Of a DNA stretch of 64,000 bases, positions 9,184 to 16,368 are shown in pieces. This DNA is from PALSA-1006 sp964532405. Lineage in GTDB: Bacteria; Pseudomonadota; Gammaproteobacteria; Burkholderiales; Gallionellaceae. Numbering within the stretch: the stretch's first letter is position 1; every line of letters starts with the position of its first letter. The stretch covers positions 25,527 to 89,526 of the forward strand of contig CAZHIC010000005.1 in the NCBI GenBank assembly GCA_964532405.1, given 5' to 3'. The notes beneath the pieces were generated by a model that saw only the letters and a program-made list of their open reading frames with translations, was not told where the DNA came from and made no database searches. The translations under genes were made by a program, and so were the position numbers.

Positions 9184-11949
9184 ATGAATACCGCTATCCC
9201 CTGCCCCGACTTTGACAGTATGGTCCAACACGGCGTGCGCTGCAGCCGATATTTAAAAAGGCTGCTGGAAGCGGAGCCTCAGTTGCTTCTCTGGCTACAA
9301 GAAAACTACACGACACCCTGCACCGCCGCAGAATTGCAGCGCTGGCTGGACGCCATGCCGAGCGGCAGCGAGGAGGAACTGTCCCGCGCGCTGCGCGATT
9401 TGCGCAAGCGCGTCATGCTGAAAATTTTGCTACGCGACTTGGGCCGGCGGGCCGACCTCACCGAGGTCATGCAGTGCATGACCGCCTTGGCCGAACTGGC
9501 CGTGCAACGCGCGCTGAACTTTGCCATGCGCGCCTTGGTAGAGCAGCATGGCCAGCCTGTCGGGGCGGAAAGCGGCACACCTCAAGAGATGCTCGTGATC
9601 GGTATGGGCAAACTGGGCGGCGGTGAACTGAATGTCTCCTCCGACATCGATCTGATCTTCGCCTACGCGGAAGACGGCGAGACCGACGGCACGCGCGCGC
9701 TGGGCAACCACGAATTTTTCAGCCGCCTCGGACGCAAGGTCATCAACCTCATCAACGAGCTCACCGCGCACGGCTATGTGTTCCGCGTCGATATGCGTTT
9801 GCGCCCCTACGGCGACAGCGGCGCGCTGGTGATGAGCTTTGCCGCACTGGAAGAATATCTGGTGTCGCAGGGACGCGAATGGGAACGTTATGCGTGGATC
9901 AAAGCCCGCGTCATTGCGCCCGAAAACGTTGCCGCAGCAACTGAACTGATGGCGCTGGCGCAGCCTTTCATCTTCCGCAAATACCTCGATTACGGCGCTT
10001 TCGAGTCGATGCGCAAATTGCACGCGCAGATCCGCCAGGAAGTCGAACGCCGCGACCATGCCAACAACATCAAACTCGGCCCCGGCGGCATCCGCGAGAT
10101 CGAATTCATCGCTCAGGTCTTCCAGCTCATACGCGGAGGACGCGATGCGGCACTGCGCATCCGCCCCACCCAAGCCGTGCTGCACCTGCTTGAAGACAAA
10201 GGGCAGCTGGACGCACAAACCGCGCAGGAACTGGGCGCCGCCTATATTTTTTTGCGCAATCTGGAACATCGCTTGCAGTATCTGGATGACCAACAGACTC
10301 AGGACATCCCTGTCGACGACGCCAACCGCGCCTTGCTTGCCGAAGGCATGGGTTACGCCGACTATGTGGCGCTGCTAGCCGAGCTGGATATTCATCGGGA
10401 GCGGGTCAGCCGTCACTTCAGTCAAATCTTCACAACCCGACAAGACGAAGTAGCCGACAGCCAATTCTGGAACGACGATATCAGCGCCGAATCGCTGGCG
10501 CATGCTTTGTCTGAATCAGGTTTCAGCAACGTTACCGCACTGGCCGGGCAGATCGTGCAATTGCGCAACAGCAATCGTTACAAGCAACTGCCGGAGATCA
10601 GCCGCCAGCGTTTCGACAAGATCGTCCCGCAACTCGTTGCCCAGAGCCAAGGCCTGAGCCAGCGCGATCTGGCGTTGCCGCGCCTGCTCAAACTGTTGGA
10701 TCACATCAGCCGTCGCAGCACCTACCTCGCCTTCATGACCGAGCATCCGCGAGCACTGGAACGTTTGGCGCGCTTCGCCGGAGCCAGCGAATGGGCATGC
10801 GACTATCTATCCATGCACCCCAGCCTGCTCGACGAATTGCTCGACGCGCGGGAATTTTATCGCGCCCCGAATTGGCAACGACTGGATGCCTCGCTCGCCG
10901 CACAGTTACAAGAAAATACCGGCGATCTGGAGCGACAAATGGATGCGCTGCGACATTTCAAGCAGGCACAGACTTTCCAGTTATTGGCGATGGATCTGCA
11001 AAACCTGCTGCCGCTGGAAACCTTGAGCGACCACCTCAGCGACTTGGCCGACCTGATCCTGCAACACGTGCTGCAACTGTGCTGGGGAGATGCGCGCAAG
11101 AAGCACCGGGAGACCGCACAGTTCGCCGGTGTCAACTCCGCCTCCAGCTCGCTGGATAGCGGATTGCCTGCCTTTGGTATCATCGCTTACGGCAAGCTGG
11201 GCGGACGCGAACTGGGCTACGACTCCGATCTCGATCTGATTTTTTTGTTTGACGATGAACATGCCGATGCCGGAGAAAATTACGCCCGACTGGCGCAGCG
11301 TATCAACACCGTATTGAGCAGCTACACCTCGGCCGGACGCCTGTACGAAACCGACCTGCGTCTGCGCCCGAACGGGGCGAGCGGATTACTGGTCAGCAGC
11401 ACCGCCGCTTTTGCGGATTACCAGAAAAATCAGGCTTGGGTGTGGGAGCATCAGGCGCTGACGCGCGCGCGCTTTTGTGCGGGCGATGCCAGCGTGGGCA
11501 AACAGTTCGACGCGATCCGCGAACAGGTGCTGCGCCAGCCGCGCGACATTACGGCACTACGCCGCGAAGTCATCGCCATGCGCCAGAAGATGCACGACGG
11601 GCATCCGAACAAAAGCCCCCTGTTCGACATAAAACACGACAGCGGCGGCATGGTGGACATCGAATTCATGGTGCAGTTTTTAGTTCTCGCCCACGCGGCG
11701 GCGCACCCCGAATTCACCTCCAACAGCGGCAATTTGGCACTATTGGATTTGGCGGCGAAGCTCCATTTGATCGGGCAGGAGAGCAGCGATGCGGTACGCG
11801 ACATCTATCGCAACCTACGACGCTTGCAACATCAGATGCGCTTGAATAACCAAGCGCTGTGCCGTGTCGAACAAGGCACCATCAACAGCGCCCCCGTCCT
11901 GGCTTTATGGGAAAAACTGCTGGGGGCGGCTGAAAACGGGGTTAAATAG
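9184..11949 (+). CDS. glnE: Glutamine synthetase adenylyltransferase/deadenylase
   Basis: A bifunctional enzyme that adenylylates and deadenylylates glutamine synthetase in response to PII and glutamine, tuning nitrogen assimilation. Both nucleotidyltransferase domains are visible: GKLGGGELNVSSDIDLIF in the N-terminal half (deadenylylation) and GKLGGRELGYDSDLDLIF in the C-terminal half (adenylylation). The ATG at 9184 is chosen because it begins MNTAIPCPDFDS shortly before conserved sequence; an upstream GTG at 9148 would add 12 residues. About 921 residues, close to 946 in E. coli. It is followed by ilvE on the same strand after 106 bases. Confidence 0.95.
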   Translation: MNTAIPCPDFDSMVQHGVRCSRYLKRLLEAEPQLLLWLQENYTTPCTAAELQRWLDAMPSGSEEELSRALRDLRKRVMLKILLRDLGRRADLTEVMQCMTALAELAVQRALNFAMRALVEQHGQPVGAESGTPQEMLVIGMGKLGGGELNVSSDIDLIFAYAEDGETDGTRALGNHEFFSRLGRKVINLINELTAHGYVFRVDMRLRPYGDSGALVMSFAALEEYLVSQGREWERYAWIKARVIAPENVAAATELMALAQPFIFRKYLDYGAFESMRKLHAQIRQEVERRDHANNIKLGPGGIREIEFIAQVFQLIRGGRDAALRIRPTQAVLHLLEDKGQLDAQTAQELGAAYIFLRNLEHRLQYLDDQQTQDIPVDDANRALLAEGMGYADYVALLAELDIHRERVSRHFSQIFTTRQDEVADSQFWNDDISAESLAHALSESGFSNVTALAGQIVQLRNSNRYKQLPEISRQRFDKIVPQLVAQSQGLSQRDLALPRLLKLLDHISRRSTYLAFMTEHPRALERLARFAGASEWACDYLSMHPSLLDELLDAREFYRAPNWQRLDASLAAQLQENTGDLERQMDALRHFKQAQTFQLLAMDLQNLLPLETLSDHLSDLADLILQHVLQLCWGDARKKHRETAQFAGVNSASSSLDSGLPAFGIIAYGKLGGRELGYDSDLDLIFLFDDEHADAGENYARLAQRINTVLSSYTSAGRLYETDLRLRPNGASGLLVSSTAAFADYQKNQAWVWEHQALTRARFCAGDASVGKQFDAIREQVLRQPRDITALRREVIAMRQKMHDGHPNKSPLFDIKHDSGGMVDIEFMVQFLVLAHAAAHPEFTSNSGNLALLDLAAKLHLIGQESSDAVRDIYRNLRRLQHQMRLNNQALCRVEQGTINSAPVLALWEKLLGAAENGVK

Positions 11950-12055
11950 ACGACCGAAAATATTCAAAGAACAGTCCTGCCGCTTCATAAAACATCCGGG
12001 ACAGGCTAGAATCACATCCTTCATGACGCTCAATAATTTTTAAGGAATCACCACC

Positions 12056-12976
12056 ATGTCAATGTCTGACCGCGACGGCTTTATCTGGCACGACGGCAAG
12101 CTCGTCCCCTGGCGCGAAGCTACCACCCACGTTCTCACCCACACTTTGCATTACGGCATGGGCGTGTTCGAGGGGGTGCGCGCCTACAAGACCACTAGCG
12201 GCACAGCCATTTTCCGCCTGAAGGAACACACCGACCGCCTGTTTAACTCGGCGTATATCTTCAAAATGAAGATGCCGTACGACAAGGAAACGCTGATGGA
12301 AGCACAGCGCGAAGTGGTGCGCGCCAACAAGCTGGAATCCTGCTACATCCGCCCTATCGTGTTCTACGGTTCCGAAGCGATGGGCATCGCCGCGACGGCC
12401 ATCAGCACCCATGTGGCTGTGGCCGCATGGCCGTGGGGCGCGTATCTGGGCGAAGAGGGCATGGCAAAGGGCATTCGCGTGAAGACTTCGAGCTTCACCC
12501 GCCATCACGTGAACGTCAACATGTGCCGCTCCAAATCGGTGGGCACTTATACCAACTCCATCCTCGCGCATCAGGAAGTGGCGCACGACGGCTACGATGA
12601 AGCACTGCTGTTGGACGTGGACGGCTACGTGGCCGAAGGCGCGGGCGAGAACATCTTCATCGTGAAGAAGGGCAAGCTGTATACGCCCGACCTGACTTCT
12701 TGCTTGGAGGGGATCACGCGCGATTCCATCATCACGCTGGCGAAAGACATGGGCATCGAGCTGATCGAAAAGCGCATCACGCGCGATGAAGTGTACTGTG
12801 CGGAAGAAGCCTTCTTCACCGGCACCGCCGCCGAGGTGACGCCGATCCGCGAACTGGACAACCGCGTTATCGGCTGCGGTTCGCGCGGGCCGATCACGAG
12901 CATATTGCAAGCCGCCTTCTTCGACATCGTCGGCGGCAAGAATGCCAAATACGCCGACTGGCTGGATCACGTTTGA
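12056..12976 (+). CDS. ilvE: Branched-chain amino acid aminotransferase
   Basis: A class IV PLP-dependent transaminase carrying out the last step of Val, Leu and Ile synthesis and the first step of their breakdown. The PLP lysine is Lys160 in CRSKSVGTYTNSILAHQE. The phosphate-binding and carboxylate-binding segments VAEGAGENIF and FFTGTAAEVTPI are intact. 306 residues, normal length. The start is preceded by AAGGAA. It sits between glnE and a CHCC zinc-finger gene, an arrangement common in betaproteobacteria. Confidence 0.96.
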   Translation: MSMSDRDGFIWHDGKLVPWREATTHVLTHTLHYGMGVFEGVRAYKTTSGTAIFRLKEHTDRLFNSAYIFKMKMPYDKETLMEAQREVVRANKLESCYIRPIVFYGSEAMGIAATAISTHVAVAAWPWGAYLGEEGMAKGIRVKTSSFTRHHVNVNMCRSKSVGTYTNSILAHQEVAHDGYDEALLLDVDGYVAEGAGENIFIVKKGKLYTPDLTSCLEGITRDSIITLAKDMGIELIEKRITRDEVYCAEEAFFTGTAAEVTPIRELDNRVIGCGSRGPITSILQAAFFDIVGGKNAKYADWLDHV

Positions 12977-12992
12977 TCACAACCAGCAATGC

Positions 12993-13058
12993 GTAGGGTG
13001 GGCACGATTTTGTGCCCACGCGGGGGAAAAGGTGGGCACAAAACCGTGCCCACCCTAC
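12993..13058. repeat. Inverted repeat, GTAGGGTGGGCACG family (family E)
   Basis: Perfect 14-base outer arms at 12993-13006 (GTAGGGTGGGCACG) and 13045-13058 (CGTGCCCACCCTAC). The inner parts of each arm also pair locally, giving two smaller hairpins. It lies between ilvE and the CHCC protein gene. The outer arms resemble those of the element at 56937-57031. No T-run follows, so terminator function is doubtful. Confidence 0.85.
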
Positions 13059-13079
13059 AAAAGCTGAGGAGAGAACATT

Positions 13080-13277
13080 ATGAAACCCGAACACAAAATA
13101 CGCTATATCGAAGTCACTGCCGATGCGCTGCCGCTATTCTGCCCTCCACCCAACCAGGAGCTATGGAGCGCGCACCCCAGAGTGGCTATCCCGGTCGAGA
13201 AGCTGGGTACGGCAAGCTGCCCCTATTGCGGCACGACGTACAAACTCAAGGGCGAACTGCCCAAGGGTCATCACTGA
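13080..13277 (+). CDS. CHCC-type zinc-finger protein
   Basis: A 65-residue protein with a C-x(n)-H-x(n)-C-P-Y-C arrangement: LFCPPP, AHPRVAIPV and SCPYCGTTYKL. This is the zf-CHCC domain, related to the mitochondrial complex I NDUFS6 type. A zinc-binding role is inferred from the family; no bacterial function is established. It has a good Shine-Dalgarno (GAGGAGAG) before ATG 13080. It is usually linked to ilvE and waaF in betaproteobacteria, as here. Confidence 0.88.
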   Translation: MKPEHKIRYIEVTADALPLFCPPPNQELWSAHPRVAIPVEKLGTASCPYCGTTYKLKGELPKGHH

Positions 13278-13293
13278 GCCGCCCGTTTACCCC

Positions 13294-14313
13294 ATGCAAA
13301 ATATTTTAGTGGTCGCGCCCAGTTGGGTGGGCGACTGCATGTTGATGCAGCCGATGCTGCTGCGCCTCAAGCAGCGCTTTCCCGACAGCGCCATCGATGT
13401 GCTCGCCCCGCCTTGGACAGTATCGCTGCTCAAACAGATACCGGAAGTAAACGACGTCATCGTCAACCCTTTCCCGCACGGCGCATTGCAATTGCTCGCG
13501 CGCTATCGCCTCGGCAAACAGTTGCGCGCAAAACATTACGATGCCGCATACATTTTGCCCAACTCGCTCAAATCGGCACTGATTCCCTTCTTTGCCGACA
13601 TTCCCCGGCGCATCGGCTTCATCGGCGAGATGCGCTATGGCCTGCTCAACGATGCGCGCAAGCTGGATAAAGAAAAATTGCCGCTGATGGTGGAACGCTT
13701 TTCGCAACTCGCCGAAGCGCTGCCCGATGAAATGCCCCGCGCTATCCTGCAACCCCGCTTGAGCGTCACCGACGAGCAGCGCCAGCAAGTGTTGCGCAAA
13801 CACGCTCTGACACTAGCGCAGCCCGTTGCGATATTTTGTCCCGGCGCGGAATATGGCCCCGCCAAGCGCTGGCCGATCCCGTACTTTGCCGAGCTGGCGC
13901 AACGCTTGCGCGAGCAAGGCTATGCCGTGTGGCTGCTCGGATCGTCCAAAGACAAAGAAGTCGGCGAAAAGATTGTCGCACTGGGTAACGGGGACTGCCG
14001 CAATCTGTGCGGCGACACCGATCTGGGCGAGGCCATCGCACTGCTGTCCTGTGCCGCGCTTGTGGTGAGCAACGACTCCGGTTTGATGCACATCGCCGCC
14101 GCTTTGGATCGTCCCTTGATCGCCCTATTCGGCTCCAGCAGCCCGCAGTTTACCCCGCCGCTGTCGGACAAGGCGCAGGTGCTCAAGCTCGACTTGCCCT
14201 GCAGCCCCTGTTTCCAACGCGAATGCCCGCTGGGTCACTTCAATTGCATGATGCAACTGACCCCAGGCACCGTCGCACAACACATCCCAAAACTCATGGA
14301 GAAATCAGCATGA
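13294..14313 (+). CDS. waaF: ADP-heptose:LPS heptosyltransferase II
   Basis: A GT9-family enzyme adding the second heptose to the lipopolysaccharide inner core at the cytoplasmic face of the inner membrane. The start at 13294 gives MQNILVVAPSWVGDCMLMQP, the family N-terminus; the frame is open upstream but that overlaps the zinc-finger gene. The donor-site segment VSNDSGLMHIAAALDRP and FGSSSPQFTPPLSD are present. 339 residues, normal. The stop overlaps the ATG of the next gene (ATGA). Confidence 0.94.
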   Translation: MQNILVVAPSWVGDCMLMQPMLLRLKQRFPDSAIDVLAPPWTVSLLKQIPEVNDVIVNPFPHGALQLLARYRLGKQLRAKHYDAAYILPNSLKSALIPFFADIPRRIGFIGEMRYGLLNDARKLDKEKLPLMVERFSQLAEALPDEMPRAILQPRLSVTDEQRQQVLRKHALTLAQPVAIFCPGAEYGPAKRWPIPYFAELAQRLREQGYAVWLLGSSKDKEVGEKIVALGNGDCRNLCGDTDLGEAIALLSCAALVVSNDSGLMHIAAALDRPLIALFGSSSPQFTPPLSDKAQVLKLDLPCSPCFQRECPLGHFNCMMQLTPGTVAQHIPKLMEKSA

Positions 14314-15743
14314 CCGCCATTCCCAACCCTCTCCCGCAAGCGGGCGAGGGAGCAAACGAATTGCTACGCAAACTTCCTCCTCCCGAAATTTTCAAGGCTT
14401 ACGACATCCGTGGCATTGTCGGCAAAACACTGACAAATGAGATCGTCGAGCAAATCGGCCACGCCATCGGTTCGGAGGCGGTCGCGCGCAAACAGCACAC
14501 GATAGCCATCGGGCGCGACGGGCGTTTGTCCGGCGAAGCTTTCACTAAAGCGCTGGCGCGCGGCATTCAGAAAAGCGGCATCCATGTCATCGACGTGGGG
14601 CGCGTCGCCACGCCGATGGTGTATTACGCCGCCTTTCAGTTGAACACCGACTGCGGCGTGATGATTACCGGCAGCCACAATCCGCCGGACTACAACGGCT
14701 TGAAGATGGTACTGGCGGGCGAAACGCTGTCCGGCGACACCATCCAGTCTTTGCGCGCCCGCATCGAAAGCGGAAACCTGACACACGGTGCGGGCAGTTA
14801 TTCCCAATACAACATCGCGCCGGAATACATCGCGCGCATCGTCGCCGACGTCAAGCTGACGCGGCCGCTCAACATCACGGTGGATTGCGGCAACGGCGTG
14901 GCGGGCGATTTCGCCGCCGATCTGTATCGGCGATTGGGCTGCACGGTGACCGAGATGTTTTGCGAGGTGGATGGCAACTTCCCCAACCATCATCCCGACC
15001 CTTCCGACCCGCACAATCTGCAAGACCTGATTGCCGCTTTGCGCGATAACAGCAGCGAGATCGGTCTGGCCTTCGACGGTGACGGCGACCGTCTGGGTGT
15101 GGTCACCAAGGATGGCAAGATCATCTATCCCGACCGCCAGCTGATGCTATTCGCCGCCGATGTATTGAGCCGCAATCCCGGCGCGGAGATCATCTTCGAC
15201 GTAAAGTCCACGCGCAATCTGTTCGCCTGGATACGCGAGCACGGCGGCAAGCCGACACTATGGAAAACCGGACATTCGCTAGTCAAAGCCAAAATGAAAG
15301 AAACTGGCGCGCTGTTGGCCGGCGAGATGAGCGGCCACATGTTCTTCAAGGAACGCTGGTACGGGTTCGACGACGGGCTTTATTCCGGGGCGCGTCTGCT
15401 CGAAATATTGAGCAAAGTTACCGACTTGAATGCGACGCTGAATAATCTGCCAGACGCGTTCAGTACACCGGAGCTGCATATCCACATGCAGGAAGGCGAG
15501 AACCACGCGCTCATTGCACGCTTGCAGAAAGAGGCGAAGTTCGAGGGCGCTCGCGACATCATCACCATCGACGGATTGCGCGTGGAATATGCCGACGGCT
15601 TCGGATTGATGCGCCCGTCGAATACCACGCCGGTGATCGTATTGCGCTTTGAGGCGGATGACGCTGCTGCGTTAAAGCGGATACAGGAAGATTTTAGACG
15701 TGTGCTATTCGCTGCAAATAAAAACCTGCAACTACCCTTTTAG
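14310..15743 (+). CDS. Phosphomannomutase/phosphoglucomutase (AlgC type)
   Basis: Alpha-D-phosphohexomutase interconverting hexose 6- and 1-phosphates for LPS and exopolysaccharide precursors. The phosphoserine loop TGSHNPPDYNGLKMV, the metal loop DGDGDRLGVV, the sugar-binding GEMSGHMFF and the C-terminal phosphate site RPSNTTPVIVLRFE are all present. The ATG overlaps the waaF stop and has GGAG 8 bases upstream. Codons about 6-14 (NPLPQAGEG) come from a palindromic repeat at 14327-14350; family members usually reach FKAYDIRG within about 10-15 residues. A TTG at 14359 preceded by GAGGGAG is a possible second start. 477 residues. Confidence 0.93.
   Translation: MTAIPNPLPQAGEGANELLRKLPPPEIFKAYDIRGIVGKTLTNEIVEQIGHAIGSEAVARKQHTIAIGRDGRLSGEAFTKALARGIQKSGIHVIDVGRVATPMVYYAAFQLNTDCGVMITGSHNPPDYNGLKMVLAGETLSGDTIQSLRARIESGNLTHGAGSYSQYNIAPEYIARIVADVKLTRPLNITVDCGNGVAGDFAADLYRRLGCTVTEMFCEVDGNFPNHHPDPSDPHNLQDLIAALRDNSSEIGLAFDGDGDRLGVVTKDGKIIYPDRQLMLFAADVLSRNPGAEIIFDVKSTRNLFAWIREHGGKPTLWKTGHSLVKAKMKETGALLAGEMSGHMFFKERWYGFDDGLYSGARLLEILSKVTDLNATLNNLPDAFSTPELHIHMQEGENHALIARLQKEAKFEGARDIITIDGLRVEYADGFGLMRPSNTTPVIVLRFEADDAAALKRIQEDFRRVLFAANKNLQLPF
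14327..14350. repeat. Family A palindrome captured in the 5' end of the phosphohexomutase gene
   Basis: CCCTCTCCCG at 14327-14336 and CGGGCGAGGG at 14341-14350 form a hairpin with one mismatch. The sequence matches the repeat family at 30464-30581 and 60785-60850. It lies within codons about 6-14 of the gene starting at 14310. Confidence 0.75.
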
Positions 15744-15753
15744 GAACGGCTGG

Positions 15754-16206
15754 TTATTGCGTGGACAACGCCAGTTTACGCTGGCGGGGCAGCAACCAAT
15801 ATGAAGCCAGATCGCGCAGCAACTCGCGGAATTGCGCGATGTCGACAGGCTTGCTGACAAAACTGTTTGCCCCGATCTGGTAACTGAGCAACACGTCGGA
15901 TTGTTCGCACACTTCTGAAAATACGATGATGGGCAAGTCCCAAGTATTGGCATCCATACGCAGTCTGCGCAATACGGCAAGCCCGCTTAGCTTGGGCAAC
16001 TTCAGATCTAGCAGAATCAACCCCGGCATCGAATTCTTGGCCTCGATATTGCGCGACAGCCATGCCAATGCCTCTACGCTGTCCTCCACAACCACCAGAC
16101 GAATAGGCGGATCGCACAACTCGCAAGCCTCGTTTGCGATTGCAATTCCGCTTGGATCATCTTCCACCAAGAGGATAGTCTGTCGATTTGAGTTGGCTAC
16201 TTTCAA
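15754..16206 (-). CDS. Single-domain response regulator (receiver only)
   Basis: A 150-residue CheY-like receiver with acidic pocket VEDD (Asp16/Asp17), phospho-acceptor Asp67 in LILLDLKLPKLSG, Ser97 in IIVFSE and Lys119 in SKP. There is no output domain. The chosen start is TTG at 16206, because AGGAGA lies 5 bases upstream and the receiver begins at once; another TTG at 16245 lacks this. The hybrid-kinase-associated subgroup of such receivers often acts in phosphorelays. No kinase is next to it. It is convergent with the upstream phosphohexomutase and separated from alaS by about 160 bases that show nothing else. Confidence 0.88.
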   Translation of the reverse strand: MKVANSNRQTILLVEDDPSGIAIANEACELCDPPIRLVVVEDSVEALAWLSRNIEAKNSMPGLILLDLKLPKLSGLAVLRRLRMDANTWDLPIIVFSEVCEQSDVLLSYQIGANSFVSKPVDIAQFRELLRDLASYWLLPRQRKLALSTQ

Positions 16207-16368
16207 CGTTTCTCTCCTGAGCAAAACGCTTGTTCCGAATCGCAAAAAACTGCGTCATTCTGCACTAAAAATCGATCCATTTTCAATTTTGTGGATACAG
16301 GACACGACAACCCCGGCTTTACCGATATATTAACAATTTAAAACAATAAGTTAAACAATTTCACTCGG

